51,447 nucleotides of DNA, taken from the NCBI GenBank assembly GCA_027576995.1, contig JANBQC010000147.1, positions 1-51,447 on the forward strand. The letters run 5' to 3'. A model generated the notes under the pieces. It saw only the letters and a list, made by a program, of their open reading frames with translations. It was not told the origin of the DNA and did no database searches. The position numbers and the translations under genes are program-made. Below, one piece after another: positions 21,280 through 33,800 of the stretch. Every line of letters begins with the position of its first letter. Position 1 is the stretch's first letter. This stretch comes from Dimargaris cristalligena. Taxonomy: Eukaryota > Kickxellomycota > Dimargaritomycetes > Dimargaritales > Dimargaritaceae.

Positions 21280-22398
21280 AGAAATCTTTTAGGTTATCAT
21301 TATCATTCCTATTATTATCGAATCGAGGTTTTATTAGATGCTTTTTCATAGTATTATTGTCTTTAAGAAGTACTCGATAGATTGACCCAGAGATATTAAC
21401 TAGGCGCAACCCTTATTCATTAAACAAGCATCCTTACTTTATAATCAGGACTGTATATTTATGTATGTGTGTGAAGTGTTTTTTTTTCTCGTAGTCCTGA
21501 CACTGGTATTGAAACGCCCTGAATTTATTCGACCTATAATCCGCACTCATTGGAAACTTGTTCACAAGACATTGCCGAGAGAATAGGGAAGAGGTGTACT
21601 GTAGCGAGCCAAAGATTCAAACTAAGGCTATTATGAGCCTAAACTTCCTACCCCGGGTTTCTATTCGTTTAGGCCATATCCTGTCTCCAAGTCATCTTGT
21701 TTGCCAAAGTTGCGTCAGTTGGGTAAAATTGGCTCAAGCTATGTTTGCTAGAACTCGGCACCTTTCCCTATTTTACACAGCATAGTAACACTATATACCT
21801 GGGGCCATATCAAGCTGACCCTCCACGGTTCTCCATGTATATAAGAGCAGTGAGTGATGACATCTCAATAGTGGGGATTGGTAATAAATTTCTTAGCAAA
21901 GGGCGTATTAGATTAATGTAAATTCCATCTCCCTTTGAGAGGTGAATTATTCGAGGCGAGTATGCCACCATTACTCGCTAACTCAGTCCCCCTTATTGTT
22001 GTTAGCCCACCTTGCGGGTAAATCTCCCAAACACCAATCTCAGCGAGTGCTTGTTCAACCTCAGCATAGTTCATGACCGTTAAACAGTCAGTACATTCTA
22101 CTATCATAATAGTTTGAAATGTAATTAATACCGGTGACCTCAAGAAGTAAGGCAACAAAATCCAGAGGACACCGTCAACGGCATAGCTAACAGCAGGTAG
22201 AAGATAAGGGGGATGTTTATTCGAAAACGGCGTATATAACGAAGGGTAGCCGACGGGAGGGGATAGTGGGATACAACAAAGCCCCCCGGGGTTTTAACCG
22301 ACGGCCAAAGGGGGATGGGATGGCAGTAGTGGTGGTGGAGGTGAGGTATAGGGAAGGGGAATTCGGAGAAATACAAACCATACACACACACACGACAC
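21280..22398. other. convergent 3' intergenic region
   Basis: This spacer lies between the ends of GlnRS (+) and RPS11 (-). A poly-T run near 21478-21487 and an ACACAC repeat near 22381-22393 are visible. Small frames here are not protein-like. Confidence 0.45.
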
Positions 22399-23386
22399 TT
22401 AGAACTTGACGAACTGCTTGGCGGCCTTGACCTTAGCCTTGGTGACCTTGAGGACGTTGAACCGTACGGTCTTGGACAGAGGGCGGCATTCGCCAATAGT
22501 GACGGAGTCACCGACGGCCACACCCACGAAGCAGGGGGACATATGGGCGGCGACGTTCTTATGACGCTTCTCGTAACGGTTGTACTTGGAGATGTAGTGC
22601 AGGTAGTCACGACGGACAATCACGGTGCGGTTCATCTTGGTGGACATGACGGTACCAGTCAAGATACGACCGCGGATCGACACGTTACCGGTGAAGGGAC
22701 ATTTCTTGTCAATGTAGGTACCTTCGACGGCCTCCTTGGGGGTGGCGAAACCCAGACCAACGTCCTTGTACCAACGAAGGTTCTTGCTCTTCTTGGTGGC
22801 AACCTTGGAGTTCAAGAAGACAGTAGGCTGCTTCTGGAAGGCCTTCTCAGTCTGGGTGAGGGCGGAAATAAGAGGTGGTGGTGGAGGGGTGTAGCAGGGA
22901 AGGTGGTATGATAGTAGACCATGGGTAAAAAGAGAGTTAGAAAAGGGCCGTCCGAAGGACAAGTCAGTTTGGGGGAAATAGGCACGATCGTCGAGGGATA
23001 CGTTCGGGTTCGTCCAGGATCTATCAATATACCCAGCTGAGTTGGTCTAAGCGGTAGCCAGGTTGAATAGATCGTCAAGCAGAAGGATCAGAAAGGGGCC
23101 CAGTCAATCAAGCCCGTTAGATCTACTCGCCGTAGCTTCCTAGATTACGATCGCAGGCCGAGGATGATCGTCGGTTGAGAATCATACAGCCACGGCAATC
23201 GCCGAGTAGATCGCCCGGTGGGGGCTGATCGGGGGGTGGAATTCCTTTTGTGAACCCGATTCTTAGGGGTATATTTATATGCCGTTGTATTGTACGGTTG
23301 ATCTCACCAAAGTAGATGAGAAGCGTGGCGGGGTATGTGGTATGGGAGGGAAACGGGGGTCACTGGCCACTTACTTGTTCCGACAT
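22399..23386 (-). CDS. RPS11: 40S ribosomal protein uS17 (RPS11)
   Basis: Small-subunit ribosomal protein that binds 18S rRNA. There are two exons on the minus strand. Exon 1 is only 12 bases (23386-23375, encoding MSEQ) and ends at a GTAAGT donor. Exon 2 is 22851-22399 and starts after CCCAG. The joined product is 154 residues and begins [13 protein letters not shown], matching the family N-terminus. Family stretches [37 protein letters not shown] and [16 protein letters not shown] are all present. The 523-base intron is the longest resolved in the window. A tiny first exon right after the start codon is common in fungal ribosomal protein genes. Two CACGTG sites lie about 620-650 bases upstream. 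Confidence 0.96.
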
Positions 23387-24006
23387 GATGAGTTTGGAGG
23401 ATGCTTAGGGTTATAAGCCAAGGGGATTAATACCGAAAGTAAGAGAGTGGACTGAGGAATCGACAAGATCCTAAGCAGTTTAACGGTAAAGGGAGGAAAA
23501 AGGAGGGATCGGGGCTGGGCCGGAGAACCATATTTTTCATATGGTGAACCCACCACCCACTTTCGCATACACCGACCCAAAATCCACTCCACCACACACA
23601 CCTACAACAGCACCTTCTCCCCCTAATCCTGGCCCAGCCGCCCTTTTTTTTCCATCCACCTATAATTTTTTTCGGTCCAAGTGTGGGTGGGGAAAAGGAC
23701 ATTCATCCATTATACACACATTATTACTGGTGCGGGAAGCAATGGTACGCTTTCGCCATTTTCCGCCCATGGCCCCGTAGATAATATTCCCATCCCTACT
23801 ACTACTATAGGGGGTAATGCACTGAGACATACATTCATTACTCCACCTATTACACGCCACCTCTCTCTCCGAAACTAAATAGGTATAGGTGTCATAATGG
23901 GTGGGTGATTATTCGGAGTGGGCGGGGTAAATTTTGACCGTCTGTCTCTCCTCCGCTTTTCGCTCTCTATCTACCCACAATAATATTTTCTCCCTTTCGA
24001 AATAAT
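23387..24006. other. upstream region of RPS11
   Basis: This is presumably the promoter and leader of RPS11 (transcribed leftward). It carries pyrimidine-rich segments, T runs and CACCACACACACC-like stretches at about 23590-23610. Small frames on both strands are low-complexity and not called. Confidence 0.4.
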
Positions 24007-24031
24007 CACGTGCTGCACTAATAACCACGTG
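24007..24031. promoter_or_regulatory. paired CACGTG palindromes
   Basis: CACGTG occurs at 24007-24012 and again at 24026-24031, with start-to-start spacing of 19 bases. One flank reads GTCACGTGG on the minus strand, the form bound by Cbf1-type bHLH factors in ascomycete yeasts. The pair lies about 620-645 bases upstream of the RPS11 ATG and about 560 bases beyond the stop of UTP14, so RPS11 is the likelier target. Function is inferred from the motif alone. Confidence 0.3.
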
Positions 24032-24158
24032 ACCAGGGCCTGCTAGCCGATTTAAAATATAGGCATGCTATTTTGCCTATGAGTGAGCGTGAGGAAATGT
24101 CTCACGTTGAGAGCTGTCGACCTGGCCTTTCAACAACTGTATAGATTACATGCTGATA

Positions 24159-24301
24159 ATATGGGAGAAGTTCATTCAGGCTGTATAATGAAACATCCAT
24201 TGGATGAGGCCATATTGCTGGTTAAAAGCTATTCTCACAGATATTAGTCCATACACGTATTATGTAAAACCTTATACAGCTGGTTTGAACCTCTCCCATA
24301 T
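24159..24301 (-). mobile_element. MITE-like element, copy 4 (reverse orientation, best preserved)
   Basis: A 143-base unit whose two 30-base ends are inverted repeats with 25 of 30 positions equal by eye. Both begin ATATGGGAGA when read inward, and the ends finish inward with CTGTATAA. The flanking dinucleotide is TA on each side if the ends are taken as TGGGAG, which would fit a TA target duplication, but the longer shared ATAT makes this uncertain. No protein is encoded. Confidence 0.8.
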
Positions 24302-24592
24302 GAATTTGATATGCCAGAGACAAATCTTCGCATCAGGCAGACTTAGCGCTATAGGCAGATTCAGCGCAAAAAATACTATTTTATTATCAGAACTTTGATC
24401 CCTCGAAGGTATATTTAATTGATTTTGTAGATAAATAATAGTAATAGTAATAATAATGATAATGACAGTCAAACTGACCCAGGATAGTTTTTAATAGGCC
24501 AATTTAAACAGACATCTCGTGGTTGGGGGTTCTATCATAAGTCCACTTGAGAGAAATCACCCTTCAGGCCCATGACCATAGCCCCGGCCAAT

Positions 24593-27500
24593 CTATTTGG
24601 ATCTGGGTTTTTTACCAAACTGGTCAGTCTTGCTCACTGGGTGAATAATCTTGCCTGGAACGGTGGTGATGCGGGGAGTGGTGTGTTTATCGAACACCTT
24701 GAGGGCATTCCACTGTTTGCCGAGCGGTAACCGCAGACTATCTTCATAAATGGCTGGGTCTGTCTTCTTTGGCAGCTTGGTCGCAGTATATTTGCTTGCC
24801 TAGAGTTGGGGTGATCAATCAGTCGTATTTACAATAATGCAATTCACAAAGAAGAATTAGTACAATTGTGGTCTAGAGACTATCTTTATGATAGGGTGGT
24901 GTACAGGCTATGGTAAATTCCAGCAAATAAGCAGAGCATCGCGTCGGGATCTGCAAAGTTAACGCATCCACGCATGTCTATAAAGATATGCAGAGATGTA
25001 AATATAATAAACGCTCCCAATATAATATAACAGCTGCAAATAGTCTTACCGATGGGTTATCACGGTTATAAACAATCACATTCCGGAGCTCGAATAGCTT
25101 CGCTTTCTTCGCCGGTTTAGCAGGAGTGGGGGTGGGGGCCGCCCGTTTAGCCTTAGCGGCTTTGGGGGCCTTCTTCTTGGCCTTGCCGGACTTGGAGCCA
25201 GCGGCAGCACCCGACCACGAGCCCCAACCCGGAAGCGACGGTTCTTCCTGGGATTGGTCAAGGTCTGATTGCTCTTCGTCGGCCTTCTCGCGTTCGAAAT
25301 CCGCCACAATATTATCATCCGCAAACGCCATGGCGACCAGGTCTTTCTGGTCAAACTTAATCTGCTTATTCCGGGAACCGGGAATGGCCACTACCGCGGG
25401 TGTTTTAGAGGGTTTCTGACTCAACTCGTCGTTGTCGTCGTCACCGTCGCTGTGATCATCAGCATCACTACCCCCGTTGGTCGAGGCCTTCGAGGTAGTA
25501 TCGTTATTCTTCTTATTCTTCTTATTCTTCTTGCTCTTCGGCTCCGGGGCAGGTTGGCTCTCGAGGGTCACGTCCGCGGTTGTGAGGTCAGCATCCACCG
25601 TGCCCGGGGCAAAGGCCGCGGTCGGTATGGGTCGGGCCGGTCGATCCGAAGCTACCGCAGAATTGAGCGCAGATTTACCCCCCGTTGAGGGTACGGAGTG
25701 GGTGGTTGCACCCTTTGAAACAGACTGAGCCGCGCTAGTGGTTTTTACAGGCACAGGGGCCGCTGTGGCACCCTTTACTAAGGCGACCGAGGCATCGTGC
25801 TTGACCAGTGGTGAGGGAGTTTCTCCATTACCCGTATTGCCCGCCGTCCAATTCGACGACTGACTTGTGAACCGGCGAGTTTCGGTAACGGGTTGTACGG
25901 AAGGTGGGGCGGTGCCGCTAGATAGTCCATCTAGGGAAAGCTCCACTTGACCTTCGTGGGCGGATGGGCCCGAGCGGGTACCGGTAGCTTGTTTGAGGGC
26001 CGCCAAGCGGCTGACCAAACGCTCGGCCTGCTGCTCTGACTTGGACAGAGCGGTCTTGGCACTGCGGGGTTTGTCGCCGGTGATATCGGTATCGAGCCAG
26101 GGGTTAGCCGGTTCGGCGGTATTCGAAGAGGTACTGTTAGAAGCCTGACTAATTTTCCCGGAGGGGGTTGCTTTGGGGCTAGCTTCGGTGGCCAACACAT
26201 CCATGTAGCGTTGGGCCGGGCGCTTGGACTTGCTGACAGAGAGAGGGGCCGTCAGTTTGGTAGTGTGACCCGTCGATGTCCGAACGAGTCCCATTGGGTT
26301 CAGGTGCTTAGCGGTGATTCCCTGCGCCGTGGTAACCGTGGCACTTTCGTCGGCCACTCCGGAGAAGCCTCGGTTAGCAGCGCCCGAGCTAAGCGTAGCT
26401 GCCCCAACCAAGGATTCGTAAATATCATCGTCATTATTATGATTATGACGCCCACCCGACTGAGCCTTCGTCCGGGTAGTAGAGTTGCCCGACTTTGTTA
26501 GGTCGGTCTCTTTAGCCAGGAAAGTCCGGCGGCCGGGGTTGCTTAAACCGTCTGACGTTTCCACGGGTGCCGGTCGCATATTTGACGGCGCCGGGGCAAG
26601 GCCCAATTCCCGGTCTTCCTCGTCACTTTCGGCCCGTTTCTGGGCGAGCATGGCGAGTTCCTCCCGGACGGCCTGCAGTTCACGCTCGGTCTCGTCAAAC
26701 TCCTCCTGGAGCGACTTTTGCATGAATTTCATGGCGAAGATGCCCTTCGAGAGGGAAGGATTTCCCGCTGCCTCCCCATCGTCAGCACCGTCCGCTTCAG
26801 CGAGGGCACCGGGTCGGCTACGGCCCGCCAATTTGTCCAAGGCCTTCATGGCAATCTTGTGGGCGGTCTCGTCGTCGTTCCAGCGACTCTCAATATGGCT
26901 GGTTTCGTCATCCGAACTTTCGTTTTCCGACCGATCGCCCTGGATACGGCGCTTTAGGCGGGCGTGGGTGTTCATCTGGTCCATAATGGCTTGGCGGGTC
27001 TATATGGATGGAAGTGATACGGAGGAATAAGCGATGCATGCCAAATGGGTAGTATATATAAATGGATTAGAACGAATGCGCGCGGGTGATTAATACTTGA
27101 GATGGCCCATATCAAAATCCGATAAAGAACCGAGCCGGCCCGATGCCGATACCGAAATCAGCCTAAATCTGGGTTAAAAACATATCCCACACCAAGTAAA
27201 CGGACCGAAGCTATAACCATATAAATTAATGAATTTGTTCCTTACCACATCATCGACTCGGCCTGCCTTATGGATAGACCGAGCCCATTTACCCGTATTC
27301 TTATGCCGAAGGGACATGCGCTCCCGGGCCCGCTCGATTTCCGCCCGGAGGGCATCCTCCTGGGTATCGCCAACGGGAACAGGCTCATCAGCGGCGAGTC
27401 CGACGGGTTCACCGTCCGCCATCGACCGCTCGAGGTGTTTACGATGAATACGCCGGTAGGTTTTACTCTTAATTTTAGCGACCCGGCGGGCCTTGACTTC

Positions 27501-28856
27501 GTTACGGTGCAGCAACTCCCGCATCAGGAGGCGCTGCTCGTATTGCGATTTAACCTGCAGCGCATCCAATTTATTGATGGGCAGCTGTTGGCCTAGACGG
27601 ATTTGGCGTTCGGAGTGGCCGGCCTGCTCCAGAGTGGCTTCGATGCTCTTTTCCATGGCGTTGGTGCCCACGAGGTCCGTGGCCACGGAGACCCGCGCAG
27701 CCTTATCCTGGGGACCCTCTTGACGAAGGGGGAACTGGATCTGGTCCGCGTCCCGCATACGTTCCGTCACCTGCGTCCAGGAATTGATGATGCCGCTGGT
27801 TTTTTTGAATGCGACGGTGCGGCTGATCTTTCCCGAGAGGCGTTGGTGCAAAGGTTCGGCAACGGTGGGGACGGCGCGTCTGGCCACATCGGCTTGGTAG
27901 GTTTGCGCCTGGTCAAAAACCCCTTCGAGTTCAGGCACGTCATTCAAACCGGACACCAGGTCGTTGAAATTGAGTTGGTGTTCGGCCTCTGGTTGGGTGG
28001 ATGCAGTCATTCATACGAGAAAGGGAGAAGTAAAAAGGGTGGTCATCAAGTGAGTGAAAATAAGCAGTTGTCATTCATTTTGAATACCCTATTCTATCGG
28101 AGAATATCATTATTATCCAAGGGCGATCCACATTTTCTACATAATGGCCAACCTTAACTTACCGTTGGTGCCTAATTGGCGATGGATATTATACTCCGAC
28201 TCCTGGTATGCCGAGGTCATTTCCTCAATGACCGGACCCTGTTTCCGATGGGAATCCAGGCCCTTCACGATCGAGCTCAGGGACTTGGTACCAATATTCC
28301 GCACCTCATGGTCATCATCGCCACCGTCGCCGTTCATGTTCTCGTCCATCATATCCAGGGCCGTAATATAGTTCCCGTCGTCACTGTCACTATTTTCGTC
28401 CATGGAGTCCCAGTCCGTCGATTTCCGACTGGATTTCGGCGGGGCCTTGGGGAGAGCCGCCGCTTTGCCGAATTTGAATCCGGCGAAGGTCTCTTCATCA
28501 CTTGCCCCAAAGGCATCGTCACTATCGATGTCTTCGTCGTCTTTGTCGTGCCGTTTCTGGAGCCGGCGGAGCGCCGGGGTAGTGGCCACTGAGTCGGTGG
28601 CCCCGTCGTCGGATAATTCAAATACTTCCAAGGGGTTGGTCGTTTCGAGGTCCTGCGGATTTAGGACGGTACGATTCCGACGGGGTTCATTGGGCTTGAA
28701 GCCGTGGAACTGGGTGCCCGGAATACCCTTGGGGGCACCCGTCCGGCGCCGACTAGTAGGAGGTCTGCCGTCCTTCTTCCCCGAACGGGCCTTGGCCTTG
28801 GCCTTGGACTTGGACCGGGCCGAGGGAGGCCCCGAGCCTTGGACATGAATAGGCAT
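24593..28856 (-). CDS. UTP14: U3 snoRNP / SSU processome protein Utp14
   Basis: Utp14 belongs to the nucleolar small-subunit processome and activates the DEAH helicase Dhr1, which releases U3 snoRNA from pre-rRNA. Four exons on the minus strand were resolved by eye: 28856-28163, 27988-27246, 26999-25050 and 24799-24593. All three introns (174, 246 and 250 bases) start GTAAG and end in AG, and phases agree. The product is 1197 residues. Evidence includes the N-terminal NPLEVFELSDD and SSIVKGLDSHRKQGPV, a middle Utp14 core containing the basic KSKTYRRIHRKHLER and the tryptophan-containing GKWARSIHKAGRVDD, and the family C-terminus with DSLRLPLGKQWN (about 1149-1160) and TPRITTVPGKIIHP. It is longer than yeast and human Utp14 because exon 3 carries several hundred Ser/Thr/Ala/Pro-rich residues and a KKNKKNKKN stretch. 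A small basic tail (KKPRSK) ends the protein. Confidence 0.93.
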
Positions 28857-30090
28857 GCTCTATATAAATGGGTAGGGCGAGAGTAAATTCAGGTGGCTAC
28901 TAGTAGTAGTGCAACGAAAAATATTTAAGGAATTTAAATCAATGTGACGGAGAAGGAGGAATTCATATAAAGTCGTGTCCTTGGTGCAATTCTCAATGGG
29001 AATGCAGGGGAGTTGGTTCACGGAGGCAAGTATCGGAATCGGTGAGTGACGATGGGCCCGGGTTCTTTGTTACTTTAGGGTGCTTGGGCGAGTGAAGGTC
29101 TCGAATAGTTTTACTTGAGTCGTATAGTTTACACCAGCGAATGTTTAAATTTACAGCCAGCGTAGACCATCCAAATACCACAAAAAAAGGTAAATCAATT
29201 AAAATGAACATTACCAGTTGGTATGGGCTTGCAGTGAGAAAAAAAAGACAAAAATTATAGGGAAAACAAGTCACGTGATAACTATATTTAGTACTTCTGT
29301 GACAGGGGATAGTCCCAAGCTCCATCATATCTGGTTAATAAGGTATACAACTGTACTTGATTTGAGGGGTAGTTTGGGAAGACTACCAAAACCCTCAATG
29401 GAGCCCTCAATTCAGTAGTACATTTGTGTCAGCAGTCGGGGGTGCGAATATTCTCCAACGATGCGGAAAATTCCAGATAAATTGAAAATCCAATGCATTG
29501 GTTTAAAGTTAGCTTACAATTGTAGCCAGACAGCGAAGCACTCGATATCGGGCCTGGGCTGATCAAGCCCAATACATTATGCCACGGGTGCCTTGGGACA
29601 TCAAATGCCAATACAGTAATACTGAAAATATAAGCTATATAAACCATGTCTCAATGTGAAGCACCAAACTGCCTATATACATAAGGTGAGTCAGTTACTC
29701 TCTTAGATTTATTCGAACAGGAAGATAATTGTCAATGGTACTCATACATCTAGTATTATTAAATAGAGAATGTCCTAGGAATACAATTCCCAAATAGGCA
29801 AAAACGCGCGAAAAAGCGTTTAGGAGAGTGCCAATACACAGCTATGAGCAAGTTCGAAATTCTTGATGAAATGAAGGAATTAAACCATTTGCCACGGTCA
29901 CAAATTAGGGGAAAATACACTGAACTAGCTATTATAACGTAATCGACCAACCGTTAATATTTATGGTATGGTTGATTTTAAACTATCCGACATTAGCTGT
30001 ACAAAGGGGAGGGGGTGCTAAAGTGACCGAGAATGCCTATTATATTACGTTTCTGGGCTTACGATTTTTCATAATTGGACTTACTCTTTA
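28857..30090. other. gene-free stretch upstream of UTP14
   Basis: The UTP14 promoter side lies at the left: TATATAAAT at 28861-28869 directly precedes the ATG. A CACGTG palindrome is at 29272-29277. The rest is AT-rich, with no frame that looks coding. Confidence 0.4.
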
Positions 30091-30249
30091 ATATGGGTGA
30101 ACCTCGGCCCGGCCGTAATAGGTTTTAAATGCTATGTGTGTTCTTTGTATATGGGAAAAAATGAACGAGGTAATCATAATTGAGACCAGCAGTGTATACC
30201 TCGTCCGATGGATTTATCGTGATGCAGCCTGGCTGAGCCTCTTCCGTAT
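30091..30249 (+). mobile_element. MITE-like element, copy 5 (diverged, about 159 bases)
   Basis: Starts ATATGGGTGAACCTCGGC and ends GCCTCTTCCGTAT. The internal order GGTTTTAAAT, TGTGTG, GTATATGGGA, GACCAGCAGTG, CTCGTCCGATGGATTTATCG and GCAGCCTGGC follows the family. It is about 15 bases longer than the other copies and clearly more diverged. Confidence 0.65.
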
Positions 30250-30888
30250 CCTTTATTTTATCTTCAAATGCGTTTCTTGATGCGTACCTTCTAACCTGAT
30301 ACCTCCGCAATGATCGAGATACCTGCCATCCAAACTGTTAACGTTGCACTCTCCCCGGGTCTCAAATCGCAGTAAAACCCAGTTTCCGCTTGGTTGCTAT
30401 GGCAAGCAGTGTTAAATCATGAGGAGGCGGAACAATATTGATCTCTCCAATGCCATATACTATAAATAGGTAGGCCTACCTACATGGACTACATTATACT
30501 TCATTAGGCCAAGTCTATCGCAAATCTACTATTATTTATACCAATACGACTGTAGGTTTTATATAAAAGGAATAACTAGCATAAATTAAGGTCATTTGAA
30601 TGTGACATGTGTCTTAATTTATCATAATCGTGATGGCCAGGTAAAGTAGGGTAAAGTAAAGTAACAAAAAAGGAGCAGCTCCGCTTTCAAAATTCACAGG
30701 TTCGGGTAAATCAATGTATAGGCGGTTATTCTTATTCCGATTTTGTGGAAAATGGGCTCAGAACAATATATAAATGATGGGAAAGATGGTAAAGCCTTTA
30801 TAGAAATGCAATGTACCCAGTGTGCTAAAAGCAGCTTGGTTCTATTTTGAAGAAGTAGAGACCCGGGTATATCCCCCGCCTTCATTAA
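30250..30888. other. spacer beyond the THO2 stop
   Basis: AT-rich 3' flank of THO2 (minus strand) with a short GGTAAAGTA-type repeat at about 30640-30662. No gene was seen. Confidence 0.4.
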
Positions 30889-33800
30889 CTAATACCGCCG
30901 GCCACGATGCCGGTGGGATTGCGAACCATTAGTCTCGGCCGCCTGATCCCGGCGACGTTTATGATCCCGTCCCTCCTTGGTTGGATTCTCGGTATCGGGG
31001 TTAGGGTTAGGGGTGCTTGTTCCACCACCGCCACCACCGCCCCGGCGGTTTCCACCCGTCCGATCACGATGGGACGAAGGAGTGGATGATCCATGTCCAC
31101 CCCCATTCCGATGGGCGTCGGGTTTGGCGTTCAGCGGTAGGGAAGGTGAAGGCAGGCTAGGGGATGATAAGGACTGCTGGGAAGCATTGACAATACTAAC
31201 CGCTGATCCTGTCACCGATAAGACAGTACCCTCACCACCGCCCGTACCAGTAGTAGGACCAGCTACACTACTATCACCCCCCGGGTTGGATTTCCTACGC
31301 CGTTCGCGGTCGGCCGAATCTTTATGCCGGTTCCGATCCTTACTATCCCGCCCCCGTTCCCGCTCCGGGTCACGGTCGCGGTCCCGGTCTTTACCGAACG
31401 ATTTACGATGGGCCGACGGGGTAGTCGGTTGACTGTCATCACCCCCTCGGGCCCGTTTTTCCGATCGGGACGACGACGATGCCTGAGTATCTCCACGGCG
31501 TTTACGCTCACTTCCGGTACTACCACTCATACTACCAGCCGCCCCCCCGCCCCCTCCTTCTTTGCGATCACCCATCATTTTCGGGGTAGTGGGCGTGGAA
31601 ATGGGAGCGGAAGCGGAGGCCAGTTTACGTCGGGTACCCTCGTCCAATTGCCGGCGTTCCAGCGTGCTCATCCGGCCGATACGGTGGGCATCTGACTTGA
31701 ATCCAGTAGGGTTCGGAGGCGATTGGATGGTGGGGTTCGTACCTTGGCCGACGGCAGCGGTGGCGGTCCATGACGGTACCGACAAGGATGATGATACTGT
31801 TAATGGTGATTCAGTATTCGGTTCCGTGGTCAGGATACGAGCGGGACGGCGTTGATCTCGGCGACCGCTACCACCACTTGAGTAGTTCTCCCCGCTAGCT
31901 ACCACGATGGCGTTGGCTCCCGATAATCCTTCCGACGCCGCGGAAAAATCCGTGGTGGGTCGCGCTTCAGGGCGGCCATTTCGATCGGATCGGCCCGGGG
32001 TGCGGAATGCCGAGGCTGCGGGTGGCGAGCCGCCCCCACCTCGACTACGGGAGGACGGCGAAGTCGCCCGGGAATGGGAACCTCCGCTTCGTCCACTGCG
32101 CACCCGGGTGGAAGTTCGCGCGGATCCTCCCTCAGTCACTACTTCTGATTCAAGAGTGACCGAAGCTGAAGTTGAAGTTGAGGTGGTAGGAGGGCGGTCG
32201 GATAAAGCGCGGGTCATACGGGATCCTTCCGAATCACCCGCTGGGTCGCGGGTATCGGAACGCAACCGTTTACGAGCATGGCGACGTTCCACCGACGAAC
32301 TCCGTTCGGAAGATTTGTGGCCCGAGCGACTACTAGTCGACTCCGAGGGGGTTTTAGAATCTGTGGGTCGGCGATTACTCCCACCTCGACGACTCTCTTC
32401 GTCGCGGTCGCGGTCACGCTCACGTTCACGATCACGATCCCGGTCTCGGTCTCGGTCCCGACCACCTACCGACAGGCGAGTATCACGGGAACCTGCAGGA
32501 TCCGATGGGTGATTTTCGTGGAATCGATTCGACCGATTCTCCGTAGCCGCCCGTGTAGTGGGTGAGCCGGTACTATCCTCTCGGTTACCATTGCCCATGG
32601 CCGTATGGCCGAAGAGCGATTGGGTGAGGGGGCGACGATCCTCGGTGCGGGGTCGGTGAATGGCTCCGCCTCGACTTTGGGATGAGTCCCCGGGGCGTCC
32701 GCCCACCATTGGGCCGCCTCCGCTCCCACCACCATTAACATTACCGCTGGGCGGAAACCACGGCGATGCTGCGGCCGATAGATGATTTCGACCGGGACCG
32801 TCGCGGGGACGATGGTTCGCCGTAGAGGCTTGGGACGGGGTGGGTCGTCGACCGGAGCCGGAGGCATAGTCCCCAGTAGTAGTGGTAGTAGTGTCCGAGG
32901 TGGGTTTGGCCTGGGCTGAGGTCGAGGCCAGGACCTGCGACGGCGGTGGTGGTGGAGGTGGCATATTACAACCCGGTGCTTTACCCTCTTTGAATTGGGT
33001 TTCGCTCAACCATTTCGGCTGGTTACTTTGCAGAATTGAATAGTAACTGAGGGTGAGTAATTTCATATCCTCCCGGTTCTCGCTCTCGCGCACCGCGGTC
33101 ACCTTTTCCATGAGTTGCGTACCCGACTCTTGGATTACGGGGAACCGGTCCTTGACCCGGCTCAGAATATTAATGGCGTTGCGGCGGTGTACGTATTCGG
33201 GCGACTCGAGACATTGGAGGAAGGCCGTGGCTAACTGCGTATGCCACCGGCATAGCTGGCGGCGGAAGGCCCCATGTTGGAGTAGGTGGTCAGGGGGGAT
33301 CGCATTCCCACCGACAACCCCTCCTCCACCCGGCGCGGCTGCGGTTGTCGCCGAACCTGTTCCTGTTCCCCCTCCGTTCCCGGCAGGCACCGCGGCTTTA
33401 GCCGAAGTAAATGTATGGCGGAACCCGGACAGGCCCTCTCCAATGGCCTCATTTTGGTACAGCTGGGCATCCTGGTGCCAACCGAAGAGGAGCTGCAGAC
33501 AGTCGTCCAGGAAGCGACCGAGGTGGTGGGCCTCGGTTTCACTGCACAAATAGACCAGCCCGACCAATTTTTGGAAGATTTGTTCGTAAAGTTTCAGGGT
33601 CCAGAAATGGGTGGTACTCCAGGCGTGCATGTGGCGGATCCAGCGGGCCGCGAAGATGGCGTCGGTGGCTGAGTACAGGACCCGGGGGAACAGGCAGGTC
33701 TGCAAAAATTCGTCCACCAGTTCCGACCGGCTGGTATTGTTAAGTTGGGCTTTTTGGGTGAACCAGTGTTGGCTTTCCCGTTCGGCCTGGCGGAGATTGC

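Noticed and set aside
22852..23374. Box C/D or H/ACA snoRNA in the RPS11 intron
   Set aside because: I looked for RTGATGA/CTGA pairs and H/ACA boxes in the sense direction and found no convincing pair.
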